A DNA stretch of 64,000 nt. Origin: Microcoleus sp. bin38.metabat.b11b12b14.051 (lineage in GTDB: Bacteria; Cyanobacteriota; Cyanobacteriia; Cyanobacteriales; Microcoleaceae). Position 1 is the first letter of the stretch; each line of letters starts with the position of its first letter. The notes under the pieces are model-generated. The model searched no databases and had not been told where the DNA came from. It saw only the letters and a program-made list of their open reading frames with translations. The stretch is taken from assembly GCF_013299165.1 (NCBI RefSeq), contig NZ_JAAFKD010000015.1:62001-126000 (forward strand). Direction: 5' to 3'. Positions 19,136 to 29,707 of this stretch are shown here, piece by piece. The position numbers and the translations under genes are program-made.

Positions 19136-21052
19136 ATGACCGCACAAACCCCCGTACAATTCCAAGACAGTTTCGACATCATCGTAGTAGGTGGCGGACA
19201 CTCCGGCTGCGAAGCCGCCCTCGCCACATCTCGCCTCGGATGCCGCACGCTTTTACTCACCCTCAACCTCGACAAAATCGCGTGGCAACCCTGCAACCCA
19301 GCCGTAGGCGGCCCCGCTAAAACTCAACTTACCAACGAAGTCGATGCCCTAGGCGGAGAAATGGGCAAAATGGCCGATCGCACTTACCTACAAAAGCGCG
19401 TCCTCAACGCTTCGAGAGGCCCCGCAGTTTGGGCGCTCAGAGCCCAGACAGACAAGCGGGAATACGCCGCTGTGATGAACAATATTGTCGAAAATCAACT
19501 TAATTTGACCGTCCGCGAAGCGATGGTTACAGACTTAGTTTTGGGCAAAAACGAAGAAGTTATCGGCGTAGAAACATACTTCGGCGTCGGCTTTGGATGC
19601 AAAGCCGTAATTCTGACAACTGGGACTTTTTTAGGCGGCACAATTTGGGTAGGAAACAAGTCGATGCCCGCCGGACGCGCCGGAGAATTTGCCGCCGTCG
19701 GTTTGACAGAAACTCTCAACCGCTTGGGCTTTGAAACCGGACGGTTGAAAACAGGAACTCCCGCCAGAGTTGACAAGCGCACCCTCGATTACTCGAACTT
19801 GGAACCGCAGCCTGGAGATACAGATGTTCGCTGGTTTAGTTTCGATCCCGAAGTTTGGGTGGAACGCGAACAAATGCCCTGCTATTTAACTCGAACTACC
19901 CCCGCAACTCACCAGTTAATTAAAGACAACTTGCACCTTTCTCCGGTTTACGGTGGCTGGGTTGATGCGAAGGGGCCGCGCTACTGTCCGAGTATTGAAG
20001 ATAAAATCGTGCGCTTTGCAGATAAGGAAAGCCACCAGATTTTTATTGAACCAGAAGGTAGGGATATTCCTGAACTGTATATCCAAGGCTTTTCGACTGG
20101 TTTACCCGAAAGTTTGCAATTGCAAATGCTGCGGACTCTTCCGGGTTTGGAAAAGTGCGAGATGATGCGCCCTGCTTATGCTGTGGAGTACGATTATTTG
20201 CCGGCAACTCAGTGCTATCCGACGCTGATGACTAAGAAGATTGAAGGGCTGTTTTGCGCGGGTCAGGTGAACGGTACAACGGGATATGAGGAGGCGGCTG
20301 CACAGGGGATTGTGGCGGGGATTAACGCGGCTCGGTTTGCGAAAAATCAGGAGATGATTGTGTTTGCCCGCGAGCAAAGTTATATCGGCACTCTGATCGA
20401 CGATTTGTGCACGAAGGATTTGCGGGAACCTTACCGGATGTTGACTTCGCGATCGGAATACCGGCTGTTGTTGCGATCGGACAATGCCGACCAACGCTTG
20501 ACCCCGCTGGGACGGGAAATTGGTTTGATAGATAACCGCCGCTGGAATTTATTCGAGCGCAAACAAGCTAATATTGTGGCGGAGAAGAAACGCTTGTATG
20601 GGACGCGGGTGAAGGAGCACGAGGATCTTGGTCAGCAGATTTTGGCTGAGACTCAACAATCGATTAAAGGTTCAATTACTCTGGCTGATTTGCTGCGCCG
20701 TCCAGGTTTTCACTATGTGGATTTGGAACGCTACAATTTAGGCGATTCCAGTCTACAATTAGCTGAAAAAGATGGTGCAGAAATTGACATAAAATATTCT
20801 GGCTATCTGCAAAAACAGCAAAATCAAATTGATGAAATTGTCAGACACGAACGCCGCCAATTGCCTGCGGATTTGGATTATATGGCAATTACAACTCTCT
20901 CGAAGGAGTCGCGGGAAAAGTTGAGTAAAATTAGGCCTTTGACAATTGGTCAAGCTGCAAGAATTGGCGGGGTAAATCCGGCTGATGTTAATGCTTTGTT
21001 GATTTATTTGGAAGTCCGCAACCGTCAGCAACCAGTGGCTGTGGGAAAGTAG
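19136..21052 (+). CDS. mnmG: tRNA uridine-5-carboxymethylaminomethyl(34) synthesis enzyme MnmG
   Basis: MnmG (GidA) uses FAD and methylene-tetrahydrofolate, with MnmE, to modify wobble uridine 34 of several tRNAs. The N-terminus has the FAD dinucleotide-binding motif [16 protein letters not shown]. Signature blocks [36 protein letters not shown] and [21 protein letters not shown] are all intact. The C-terminal helical domain has [11 protein letters not shown] and [24 protein letters not shown]. The 638 residues match the family. It starts at ATG 19136 with no close upstream gene. The 72-bp hairpin array starts about 57 bp after its stop codon. Confidence 0.98.
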   Translation: MTAQTPVQFQDSFDIIVVGGGHSGCEAALATSRLGCRTLLLTLNLDKIAWQPCNPAVGGPAKTQLTNEVDALGGEMGKMADRTYLQKRVLNASRGPAVWALRAQTDKREYAAVMNNIVENQLNLTVREAMVTDLVLGKNEEVIGVETYFGVGFGCKAVILTTGTFLGGTIWVGNKSMPAGRAGEFAAVGLTETLNRLGFETGRLKTGTPARVDKRTLDYSNLEPQPGDTDVRWFSFDPEVWVEREQMPCYLTRTTPATHQLIKDNLHLSPVYGGWVDAKGPRYCPSIEDKIVRFADKESHQIFIEPEGRDIPELYIQGFSTGLPESLQLQMLRTLPGLEKCEMMRPAYAVEYDYLPATQCYPTLMTKKIEGLFCAGQVNGTTGYEEAAAQGIVAGINAARFAKNQEMIVFAREQSYIGTLIDDLCTKDLREPYRMLTSRSEYRLLLRSDNADQRLTPLGREIGLIDNRRWNLFERKQANIVAEKKRLYGTRVKEHEDLGQQILAETQQSIKGSITLADLLRRPGFHYVDLERYNLGDSSLQLAEKDGAEIDIKYSGYLQKQQNQIDEIVRHERRQLPADLDYMAITTLSKESREKLSKIRPLTIGQAARIGGVNPADVNALLIYLEVRNRQQPVAVGK

Positions 21053-21108
21053 GCTCGTAGCTGAAAATAGCTGAAAAATATCTGAAAGGGATCTTGAATT
21101 TTCTCAGG

Positions 21109-21857
21109 CTGCGGACTAAAGTCCACACTACGAACTGCAATAAATAAGGTTTGTAGTACGGACTTGAGTCCGCTCTGTGGCTGCGGACTAAAGTCCACAC
21201 TACGAACTGCAATAAATCAGGTTCGTAGTGCGGACTTGAGTCCGCTCTGTGGCTGCGGACTAAAGTCCACACTACGAACTGCAATAAATCAGGTTCGTAG
21301 TGCGGACTTGAGTCCGCTCTGTTGCTGCGGACTAAAGTCCACACTACGAACTGCAATAAATAAGGTTTGTAGTACGGACTTGAGTCCGCTCTGTTGCTGC
21401 GGACTAAAGTTCGCACTACGAACTGCAATAAATAAGGTTTGTAGTACGGACTTGAGTCCGCTCTGTGGCTGCGGACTAAAGTTCGCACTACGAACTGCAA
21501 TAAATAAGGTTTGTAGTACGGACTTGAGTCCGCTCTGTGGCTGCGGACTAAAGTCCACACTACGAACTGCAATAAATAAGGTTTGTAGTACGGACTTGAG
21601 TCCGCTCTGTGGCTGCGGACTAAAGTTCGCACTACGAACTGCAATAAATAAGGTTTGTAGTACGGACTTGAGTCCGCTCTGTGGCTGCGGAGTAAAGTTC
21701 GCACTACGAACTGCAATAAATAAGGTTTGTAGTACGGACTTGAGTCCGCTCCGTGGCTGCGGAGTAAAGTTCGCACTACGAACTGCAATAAATAAGGTTT
21801 GTAGTACGGACTTGAGTCCGCTCCGTGGCTGCGGAGTAAAGTTCGCACTACGAACTG
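21109..21857. repeat. 72-bp tandem hairpin array
   Basis: About 10.4 head-to-tail copies of a 72-bp unit; GCTGCGGACTAAAGT recurs every 72 bp. Each unit has arms GCGGACTAAAGTCCACACTAC and GTAGTACGGACTTGAGTCCGC around a central AACTGCAATAAATAAGGTT, so each can form a long imperfect hairpin. Copies differ by single substitutions (CACACT/CGCACT, AATAAG/AATCAG, GGACTAAAG/GGAGTAAAG), with the last copies most alike. Because 72 is a multiple of 3, several frames on both strands stay open across the array; these 24-residue-repeat translations are not accepted as genes. The same hairpin family occurs singly at 33211 and 40144. Confidence 0.95.
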
Positions 21858-21913
21858 TCATTGTGATGATAATCGATCGCACATGATATAAACCAACATC
21901 GCGCCATTTGAGA

Positions 21914-24001
21914 TTAACTATTTCCTGCTGGTATGCGGACAGTGAAAACAGACCCTTTTCCCTCCTGGCTTTCTACCAAAATCTCGCCGCCCATCATCTG
22001 ACAGTAATGGCGGCTGATTGTCAGCCCCAATCCAGTGCCGCCGTACTGGCGCGTCGCCGAACAATCAGCCTGGGCGAAGGCTTCAAACAATTTGTGCTGC
22101 TGTTCCTCAGACATTCCAATACCGCTATCTTGAACTCGAAAGCAAATCCAATCCGATGCTGTCACATTAGCAATCGGACAAGCAATCGAACTCGATTTTG
22201 TGCAACCTCCAGCCCGGGAATTTTCAACTAAACCAGATAGCTTAGCCTCAGCATAGAATTCTCCGGTTCCCGGAATGCGGCTGACGCTGATTTTGACGCT
22301 ACCTTTTTTGGTAAACTTCGCAGCATTGTTCAGCAGGTGTTGCAACACTTTCCGCATTTTCCGGAAATCTGCGTGCATTGTCCCGACATTGCGATCGCAC
22401 TCTATTTCTAAAACATTGCCATTTTTTTCTATACATACTTTCTCCGCCATCCCTACACTATCGACTAGGGATGCGATCTCAAACTCTTCGATGTTGAGTT
22501 TCATTCCCCCGGTTTGAATTTTCGACAAATCGAGGATATCGTTAACCAAAGATAGCAGGTGCGTGCCTGCATTCTGAATCTTGTCTAAGTCGGGAACAAA
22601 ATCCTTGCAGCCGGAATCCCTAGCATCTTCTAAAAGTAGTTGACTGTAGCCGATAATTGCGTTTAAAGGCGTCCGCAACTCGTGGCTCATATTTGCTAGA
22701 AACTGGCTTTTAGCAGTGCTGGCTGCTAAAGCTTCTTCTTTTGCTTGTTCTAATTCTTTGGTATGTTCGGAAACTCGCTCGATCAGGTGATTGAGAGACA
22801 CTGCTAGCGAGCCGATTTCATCTTGTGCGGTGACTGGTGCTCGCAAGTCAAAATTTGACTCGGCGGCTACTTGTTCGGCTACCTGAGTGACGCTGACGAC
22901 TGGTTTGGCGATCGCCCGACTGGTGCGGTAAGCCACCATTCCCGCCACGGCTACCGACAGCAGCATACTGATCGTAATTATCGCCTTTTCGATGCCTTGG
23001 GCATCCTCCATCACTACGCCACCTTGTCGCTCTTGATGCTGGGCAATATCGAGGATTTTGCTCAATTCCTCAAGATGGCGATCGAGCACTTTTGCACCTT
23101 CTCCGCTTTCTATCGCCAACAATTTTCGGGCTGACTCTATCTCCCGAGGCGACATTTGTGACGGCTCGATTTGCTGTAAAGTTAAAGAGAGATTACCCGC
23201 ATAGGATTCTAACTCTTCGGTGCAATTTTGGAGTAAAGCTTTGAAAACTTTCGGCTTAGCTGCCAGCCAAGCGGGTTGGCTGTCGGCAAACTCTTCTAGG
23301 CGTGAATGCAGGCTTTTTGCCTTGACAATACTATTGAAAAACTGCGCTTTTTGCTGATTCAATAAAGCATAATTGTCTACAAAAGAATCTAGCTGCGAAC
23401 CCTGCAACTGTGCAGCTAGGGCAGCATCTTTAAAATTGCCGAGCAATTGCGCTTGTATGTGAGCGTCATTGAGTTGTTTTAATCCTTCTCCTTGGTGGCA
23501 GTCAGCAATCACCAGTCCGCTGAAGGAGCCAATAAAACCGATTCCTATTGCCAGAAAATACCCCCCACCAATTTTTTGATGGAGCGGCAAACCGCCAATT
23601 TTTTTTGGCAGTATTTTGCCGAGCTTGAAGGATGTTTTTTCGGCAATATTTTGGAAAAATGATGGCTTTGATTTTGTTGCTAAAGAAGCCAACTGTTCGG
23701 AAATAAAGAGCTGCATCAGTTTACCTAAACTGCTATTTTTGGGGTTAACTTTTCGACTTTCCACAGGTTTGTCTTGGTGGTTAAATTGTTCTGGCTCGTG
23801 ATTTGCTTCGCCCTTTATTTCCCAAGATGCAACCGATACACTTGCTTGGTTTCCTGTTGTTTTTAGCAAGTTAATTTTTGACATATGCAACCGCTGTATT
23901 TTGTTAAAATTTACCACGCTCTTAAGTTCTCCAAACGGAAAATCTTGTCTGGTTTGCAGCAGACACCTGCGAAAAACCATCTTTGACTCTTGTGGAGCCA
24001 T
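21914..24001 (-). CDS. Membrane sensor histidine kinase with HAMP
   Basis: 695 residues. A cytoplasmic N-terminal region of about 145 residues comes before helix 1 ([20 protein letters not shown]). Then a periplasmic all-helical region of about 170 residues and helix 2 ([18 protein letters not shown]). HAMP follows (about 365-420, [16 protein letters not shown]). The kinase core is [19 protein letters not shown] (phospho-His) with [31 protein letters not shown] and [18 protein letters not shown]. There is no receiver domain, unlike its neighbours. The sensor part looks like a four-helix-bundle type and gives no ligand clue. The first 39 residues are basic and weakly supported; an ATG at 23884 is an alternative start. 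The partner regulator is not in the window. Confidence 0.9.
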   Translation of the reverse strand: MAPQESKMVFRRCLLQTRQDFPFGELKSVVNFNKIQRLHMSKINLLKTTGNQASVSVASWEIKGEANHEPEQFNHQDKPVESRKVNPKNSSLGKLMQLFISEQLASLATKSKPSFFQNIAEKTSFKLGKILPKKIGGLPLHQKIGGGYFLAIGIGFIGSFSGLVIADCHQGEGLKQLNDAHIQAQLLGNFKDAALAAQLQGSQLDSFVDNYALLNQQKAQFFNSIVKAKSLHSRLEEFADSQPAWLAAKPKVFKALLQNCTEELESYAGNLSLTLQQIEPSQMSPREIESARKLLAIESGEGAKVLDRHLEELSKILDIAQHQERQGGVVMEDAQGIEKAIITISMLLSVAVAGMVAYRTSRAIAKPVVSVTQVAEQVAAESNFDLRAPVTAQDEIGSLAVSLNHLIERVSEHTKELEQAKEEALAASTAKSQFLANMSHELRTPLNAIIGYSQLLLEDARDSGCKDFVPDLDKIQNAGTHLLSLVNDILDLSKIQTGGMKLNIEEFEIASLVDSVGMAEKVCIEKNGNVLEIECDRNVGTMHADFRKMRKVLQHLLNNAAKFTKKGSVKISVSRIPGTGEFYAEAKLSGLVENSRAGGCTKSSSIACPIANVTASDWICFRVQDSGIGMSEEQQHKLFEAFAQADCSATRQYGGTGLGLTISRHYCQMMGGEILVESQEGKGSVFTVRIPAGNS

Positions 24002-24606
24002 AGGATAAATTTAAATTCGCTTGATGTCTAATAGATAATTAGGCTGTTGATGGCTGTTGCCAAATTATTTTTTCGATTCGCAAAAGTCTGGAGCAGGCAA
24101 AAAAAATAAAAATTCATCCCCGCAGTGAATTGTTCCCGCATGGAATATTACAGGCAGAAAATTCTGTCTGATAGGTTTTGCCTGTGAGTGGGCCAAAGCT
24201 GATATTGTCTCTTGACAATGCACCCGATTCCTCAGCTTTGGGGTTTGGCAGCCAGCAATGCGACGATTGCTTGGCGGTTGTTGTTGAGCATCCGACTTGT
24301 AGCACAGAATGTCACAAAGGCGACTGCCGATCGATTTTTAGCAGCGCTGCCTCCGCAAGACCAGTCTGAGGTCAAGTCGTGTAAGTAGAGTATAACTTTA
24401 TGACTTACCAAAAGAAACTGGGTTCCTGGAAGTCAGTAGATTTTCGGATTGCAGATTTTCGATTTGAGACTGACCCTCAAGATGAATCTGGGAACTCGAA
24501 CAAGATTCTAAAATTTGGATTTTTCCACGACTCCTGTCGGGGGCTGCTATTGCTTTTAAGCCGCCTCAACTTTTGGCAGTTGCGAGATATATCCGTAGCA
24601 GTAGTT
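24002..24606. other. Gene-free region upstream of the HAMP kinase
   Basis: No supported gene. It is presumably the promoter region of the kinase on the minus strand; open frames here lack coding character. Confidence 0.35.
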
Positions 24607-24795
24607 AGGGCTTGCTGAATAAGCGATCTGCTTGGGCTAGGGCATAGGGCATAGGGCATTGGGCATTGGCCCGCGCAGGGCAAGAGTGAAGTGCATAGAT
24701 TTTTGGGTGATTGACTCCAAAGAGAGCATTCTCTCCACTTATTGAACCTGAGAATTCTCATCAGAAACAGGTTTTGGAGTTATTCAGCAAGCCCT
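24607..24795. mobile_element. 189-bp MITE with AGGGCTTGCTGAATAA termini
   Basis: Left end AGGGCTTGCTGAATAAGC and right end TTATTCAGCAAGCCCT are perfect inverted repeats over 16 bp. The element is flanked by AGTT on both sides (tAGTT|AGGG...CCCT|AGTTa), a 4-bp target-site duplication. The first 13 bases of the terminus are identical to those of the insertion sequence at 49877-51532, which also sits between AGTT copies. There is no open frame inside. It is most simply a non-autonomous derivative mobilised by that IS or a relative. Confidence 0.85.
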
Positions 24796-24977
24796 AGTTA
24801 ATCCAAAAAATCACCTAACTTGCCAATTTGCTTCCCGAACGCCAGACAATCAGTAATTCCCCAATCTCAAATCGAAAATTGAGAATTGCAGGAGTTACAC
24901 ATCGAGCCAAAGAAACCGGGTTTTTGCCGAATCTGCGGGCTCAAACGAAAGATTTTCGTCAAAAACCCGGTTTCTGA
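24796..24977. other. Spacer with AAACCGGGTTT inverted repeat
   Basis: Holds AAGAAACCGGGTTTTTGCCG (24911-24930) and CAAAAACCCGGTTTCTGA (24962-24979), arms of a hairpin of the dispersed AAACCCGGTTTC family. It sits directly after the stop of the HEAT-phosphatase gene and may act as its terminator. Confidence 0.5.
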
Positions 24978-26861
24978 CTACCCGTGCGTAACTCCTAAAT
25001 TCGATAACTTACCGCCCCTACCCAAAGCTTCATCAGCCAATTCGACCATCCAGCGGTTCGGCCTGGCTTGTGGTCTGGCGGCGAGTACCAAGGCCCAAGC
25101 TTCGCTCTCAAGGCCACGGCCAGTCAGTACAGCACATACAGTCAAAGCCGCAGCCGCAGAACGGCTGATGCCGCTTTGGCAGCAGACGAGCAAATTGCCA
25201 GGGCGCGCTGAGATTTTGAGGGCGAAGTCAATAATTTCAAGTACGTCATCAAGTGCAGGCAAGACGCGATCCGGGTCGTCTACGGGGGTTTCTAGGTCGT
25301 TAAACGATTGTCGCAGTCGGTTGGGGACTTTGTGAAAAATTTTGGGTTCGGGCGCGCCGGGAGTGCCGATCGAGATCAAGTATTGGAGATTGGGCCCCGC
25401 AGCGCGATCGATAATATATTCGCTGGCTTCGGCTTCCGAAGCAATCAGGATGTGCGGCAGTTTTGCCTCCGATAAATCCGCAGCAGCTTCACCATCAAAA
25501 TAAACTGTTTTTACCTCACCGCTGCGATCGGGCAAGTATTGGGCGGCCAGGGCGCGAACGTCAGCAACTTCGCGGTTTAAAGCTGCTTCCAGAGCCAAAA
25601 CAGCAGCGGGAGACCCAATTTGACCGAGGGATTTAACAGCCTTCTGGCGCACTCCAGGGGTATCGTCTCCCAGCAGTCGCACCAAACCTGCTACGGCCTC
25701 CTCTGTGCCAATTTGCCCCAAAGCAGCAGCCACTCTCCACCGCACGTAGGATTCGCTGTCGCCGCGCGCGATCGCCAGTCCGGCCGCCACCATTTGTTGC
25801 AAGTTATCATCTCCGGCTGTATTGATGTTCCCCAAAGCCACCGCCGCCCGGCCGCGCACGAAAATATCTCGATCCGAGAGCGATCGCATTACCGCCACTG
25901 CGGCCACCTCGCTGCTGATTTCCCCCAAGGCAGAAACTGCACTGCCGCGCACATCTGAGTCGTCATGGTTGAGGGCTTGCAGCAGCCCGGAGACAGCGGT
26001 TTCCGTGCCGATTTGTCCCAATGCTTCCGCCGCCCTCAAAGAAACGGCATAGGAGTCGCGATCCTGGAGCAATTCTATTAGTCGCGGTACTGCTTCGATC
26101 GCGCCAATTTTGCCCAAAGCCGCCGCCGCCCTAGCGCGGACGAGCTGATTTTCATCTCTGAGGGCGTCGATCAGCCTGGAAACAACTGCATCGGAGCCAA
26201 TTTTTCCGCAGTTGACCGCCGCCCGCCAGCGCACCTCCGAGTCTTGATGTTTGAGGGCTTTGAGCAGTGCGGCGACAGATGTTTTCGGGTTAATTTTGCC
26301 CAAAGCCCAAACGGCCCAAGCGCGTACCGCGCCGGACTTGTGGTTCAGGGCTTTCACCAGCGCCCAAGCTGCTGGTTTGGTGTCAATTTCTCCCAGAGCC
26401 CAAGCAGCCCAAGCTTGCACTTGGGAATCTTCCGATTCGAGCGATCGAGCTAAGGCAATTACTGCTGTTGGAGAGCCAATTTTACCGATCGCCCGAATGC
26501 AATGAACGCGCACCGCACTGTTTTTGTGGCTCAATGCTTTAACCAGCATCGGAATTGCCATATCCGAACAAGTTAGCGCCAGCAGTTGAATTTTGAGCAG
26601 GGGAGAAATTGTGATTTTTGCGATTAATTTTAGTGCTGCTTTTTGAAATTCTGGCTTGAGCTTTCCTGCTAGTTTCGAGCCGAGTTTTAAATTTACTTTG
26701 AGCGACAGTTTTATTGCCCGCAAAGCCAGACTTTGCTCTTCAACTTGTGGCAATATTGTCGCCAAGGCGTGCATCCCTTGTTTTTGTTTCAGATACTTTT
26801 GGTGAAATTGATCGTCGCTGAGCTCTGATAGCTCTTGGATGAGGGTTGCTGCTGAGTTCAT
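24978..26861 (-). CDS. HEAT-repeat protein fused to a tyrosine phosphatase-like domain
   Basis: 627 residues. Residues about 100-450 are some eleven HEAT/PBS-lyase-type repeats of about 31 residues (e.g. VRVHCIRAIGKIGSPTAVIA, VRARAAAALGKIGAIEAVPR), a binding scaffold. Residues about 465-627 form a dual-specificity phosphatase-like domain. A conserved Asp region (FNDLETPVDD) precedes the P-loop LLVCCQSGISRSAAAALTV, in which Cys561 and Arg567 fit the C-x5-R signature. Normally His precedes the nucleophile (HC-x5-R); here it is Cys560. The fusion suggests a phosphatase targeted to a partner by the HEAT solenoid. Activity is plausible but not certain because of the His-to-Cys change. Substrate unknown. 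The gene stands alone on the minus strand. Confidence 0.85.
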   Translation of the reverse strand: MNSAATLIQELSELSDDQFHQKYLKQKQGMHALATILPQVEEQSLALRAIKLSLKVNLKLGSKLAGKLKPEFQKAALKLIAKITISPLLKIQLLALTCSDMAIPMLVKALSHKNSAVRVHCIRAIGKIGSPTAVIALARSLESEDSQVQAWAAWALGEIDTKPAAWALVKALNHKSGAVRAWAVWALGKINPKTSVAALLKALKHQDSEVRWRAAVNCGKIGSDAVVSRLIDALRDENQLVRARAAAALGKIGAIEAVPRLIELLQDRDSYAVSLRAAEALGQIGTETAVSGLLQALNHDDSDVRGSAVSALGEISSEVAAVAVMRSLSDRDIFVRGRAAVALGNINTAGDDNLQQMVAAGLAIARGDSESYVRWRVAAALGQIGTEEAVAGLVRLLGDDTPGVRQKAVKSLGQIGSPAAVLALEAALNREVADVRALAAQYLPDRSGEVKTVYFDGEAAADLSEAKLPHILIASEAEASEYIIDRAAGPNLQYLISIGTPGAPEPKIFHKVPNRLRQSFNDLETPVDDPDRVLPALDDVLEIIDFALKISARPGNLLVCCQSGISRSAAAALTVCAVLTGRGLESEAWALVLAARPQARPNRWMVELADEALGRGGKLSNLGVTHG

Positions 26862-27501
26862 TAATTTATCCTCATATTTTGGCGATCGCGTCTGATTGCT
26901 CTTTTAAACTCACTGTCATAAACAAATACGGCTGCACTACAAAAATTAACTTATTAACCAAGTTCCACCACTTATAAAATATAGCTTTTATCACAAAGAT
27001 GAGGTACAGGTTGAGATTTTAGATTTTAGATTTTAGATTTTAGATTTTAGATTTTAGATTGAGCCGGTCAATACCTGATATTTTTCAGAACTGCTATAAC
27101 TTTTATCGCCAAGATGAGGTACAATTTGAGATTTGAGATTAAGCCCTTCGGCTTGCTTCGGCTGCGCTCGGCTCCGCTGTACAAGTCAGCACAAGTTGGT
27201 GGCTGACAAGTGGCGGGCGAGGGTAAGGATTGGGGGATAGAAGGATTAATTGGTCAATACTCGATATGAGATCTCGCAGCGCTGTATGTCCGATACCACT
27301 ATTGTTGCAACTCCCCAATCATTGATTATCTGTTTTTTTGGGCGATCGGCTTGACAATTAGTAGCGCTTGCTGCGCCAGCATCTGTACGCTCTGGTGTTT
27401 GGCAAGCTGTGCTTTATTATTTTAGATCGAGTTGGCTGCAAATATCGATCGACTCGGTTGAACGCAGCAAACCGCAAACAGCCAGATTTCAAGACAGCGT
27501 G
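26862..27501. other. Intergenic region with STRR and dispersed palindromic element
   Basis: Holds a 7-bp STRR (GATTTTA)n at about 27013-27060 inside a dispersed element reading TATAGC...GATGAGGTACAGGTTGAGATTTTAG. A second partial copy (CTATAACTTTTATCGCCAAG, then GATGAGGTACAATTTGAGA) is at about 27096-27140. No gene was found. Confidence 0.6.
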
Positions 27502-28698
27502 TCAGCGGTAGGGCCCGCGTTTCAAAGCCTCAGCCAAAGCATTACCGTTATCTCGCAAACCTTCGTAAAAAAACAACACTTCTCCTGGAATGCCGCTCTG
27601 GCGGTTGCAAGCAATTACTTGCAACAACAGTTCCGGATTCATGCTATAATTGCTGCCTCGATTCGCCAACAAAATACCGGGCGACACGCAGCGCAGTTGC
27701 TCGCCGCTGAGTTGTTCTCCAACCAGTCGATCGACCAATTGTTTGTAACCGTTAAAATCGCGGCGGTAAAACTGCGGGTGAAGCATATCGACCAACTTTT
27801 TGTCAACCCAAGCTGGAGAATCTTGCAAATATTCCAGCAGTCCCCATTCATAAGGACTCGGCGACAGCGACAGCAACAAATCAGGATTAATCGCCTTCAA
27901 TTCTCGGTACAAGCGAGCCACAAACTCAGTAATTATATCAGCGCGCCAGTGCAGCCAATGTCGCTCCTTCGGATGCTGCGGCGGTTCTCTCCCGCACTCT
28001 TGGCGGTAGCGTGCAACCGTTTTTTCGTCATAACCGCCTTCACTGGGAAGCGCAATGCGATCGTCTCCTTGAACGCCGCTTACCGGATAATTCCTCGCAA
28101 CTTCCAGCATCAACCCCAGCAAAAAATCTTGCACTTCCACGTCGAGAGAATTCATCCATTCAAACTTATTTTTTGTAAGTAAATTGCCGTTAAAATCCCG
28201 CGCCGCCCATTCCGGCTTCTTCGCCAGCAAATGACCGCCCTTGAGATTGTAAGAACTCACAAATCCGTATTCAAACCAAGGAATAACTTTTAAACCAACT
28301 CTATTAGCTTCTACAGTTAACTCACCCAAAGGGTCGCGCCCTTGATAGCGCGCGTCAATTTCACACCCAAATTGTTCGCGCATAATTTGAGAAGGATAAG
28401 CAGTAAAACCCCGGTTCCACACAACAGGAAATACAGTATTAAATCCCGTATCTGCCAGAAAGTCCATTGCCTCAGCAATCCGCTGTTTTGAGGTGAGAAC
28501 TTGGCAGTCGGTGCTGGGTATCCAAACACCGCGAATTCCACATTCTGGCGCCAACGAACTCGGCTGCAAACTGGGATTTAGCGCAGTTTTTGTTTCTGCA
28601 AATCGCTGTTTGAATTGCCAACCAAATCTGCTAATTGCTGACTTAACATCTAGAAAAAAAGGCATTTGTTTGATTTCAATTGTAAGCTGTACCAGCAT
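27502..28698 (-). CDS. Glycosyl hydrolase-like 10 (GHL10) family protein
   Basis: 398 residues with a TIM-barrel fold of the GHL10 (formerly DUF187) family. Conserved parts are IRGVWIPSTDCQVL, GFNTVFPVVWNRGFTAYPS, GLKVIPWFEYGF, KKPEWAARDFNG, WMNSLDVEVQDF, and VSGVQGDDRIALPSEGGYD. The family is assumed to hydrolyse glycosidic bonds of cell-wall or capsular polymers; activity for this branch is not established, so substrate is left open. No signal peptide is evident, although cyanobacterial homologues are variably secreted. ATG at 28665 (MPFFLDVKSAIS) is an alternative start. A palindrome at 28701-28767 lies immediately upstream. Confidence 0.85.
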   Translation of the reverse strand: MLVQLTIEIKQMPFFLDVKSAISRFGWQFKQRFAETKTALNPSLQPSSLAPECGIRGVWIPSTDCQVLTSKQRIAEAMDFLADTGFNTVFPVVWNRGFTAYPSQIMREQFGCEIDARYQGRDPLGELTVEANRVGLKVIPWFEYGFVSSYNLKGGHLLAKKPEWAARDFNGNLLTKNKFEWMNSLDVEVQDFLLGLMLEVARNYPVSGVQGDDRIALPSEGGYDEKTVARYRQECGREPPQHPKERHWLHWRADIITEFVARLYRELKAINPDLLLSLSPSPYEWGLLEYLQDSPAWVDKKLVDMLHPQFYRRDFNGYKQLVDRLVGEQLSGEQLRCVSPGILLANRGSNYSMNPELLLQVIACNRQSGIPGEVLFFYEGLRDNGNALAEALKRGPYR

Positions 28699-28700
28699 TC

Positions 28701-28767
28701 ATATCGTGTCCGGTCGATTACCATAAAAATGACAGTTTGTAGTGCGGTAAATTGACCGGACATGATA
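28701..28767. repeat. Palindrome upstream of the GHL10 gene
   Basis: ATATCGTGTCCGGTCGATT (28701-28719) and AATTGACCGGACATGATAT (28749-28767) form a 19-bp stem with two mismatches around a 29-base loop. It abuts the start codon region and could be a regulatory or dispersed element. Confidence 0.65.
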
Positions 28768-29707
28768 TCATTGGTCTGCCCGAGTGATTTTAAAGCCGAT
28801 CCAACGCTTAAAATTAGGTAGTTTTTAGGGTCTGCACTGCCTGGAATCTTGATTTTGCCGTCTATCGCCCTGGCGCCGTTTAACTAACTTTCAGCTTTTT
28901 GATGGTGAACCCAAGCTCTCAGAACAATTTTCCTTGATTGGAGAAGCAATTGCCTAAATCAGGGTGCGATCGCTAAACTGTAGATGCAACCGACGATCCA
29001 ACGCAAATAATTTCAAAACAACAAAGCTAATCAATGCGATGCAGGTTTATTTTAGTGTAAAAAATTGGCAATTGCAACAGCCGTTTTCTCTTCGTTATCT
29101 CGTTTCATTCGCGCCCGCTAAACTTGCATTCCGCATCCTAAGTTATTTGGTAGTACCCGATATTATTCAGAAATAATATGTGCGAATAACGCTCGATATT
29201 ATGTATGGATATTTTGCGAAGTCTGCATCATACATTGATTGGTAAGTAAGTCCACGTCATTAAACCTAAAATACGGAGCGCGATCGAGCTTGCTGCCCAT
29301 ATTTTATACCATTTCTAATAATTATTGCAACAGTATATTGTTGAATTTGTCGATCGTACAACGGGTGCAGCGGCTTGTGCAAGCAAATATATCTGTAGGG
29401 GCGAAGCATGACCGCAGTAAATAGGAGATTATAACTAATAAGTTATGTGCGGTCATGCTTCGCCCTCTTCAAAAACCATATGCACCCCGTACAACTTGGC
29501 GCGAATGGTGCGTCGCGAGCAGTATTATAGATTTTTGTGCAGAGATTTTTAGTAGCGACACACCCTACGGAATACGGCTTTGCATAATTTTTCAAAATTG
29601 GTATTATTCCCTTCTTCCTTCTTCCTTCTTCCTTCTTCCTTCTTCCTTCTTCCGAGGCACCCGAGATTATGTATGGCTAAGGTGCGCCGAGGCGCACCAA
29701 ATTTATA
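28768..29707. other. Gene-free kilobase with hairpin and STRR
   Basis: A hairpin is formed by GGGGCGAAGCATGACCGCA (29398-29416) and TGCGGTCATGCTTCGCCCT (29448-29466). A 7-bp STRR (CTTCTTC)n lies at 29610-29652, followed by GCGCCGAGGCGC at about 29684. No coding frame is supported. Confidence 0.6.

Noticed and set aside
20988-21886. Frames of 197-286 codons made of 24-residue repeats on both strands
   Set aside because: They cover the 72-bp array and stay open only because 72 is a multiple of 3; one overlaps the 3' end of mnmG.
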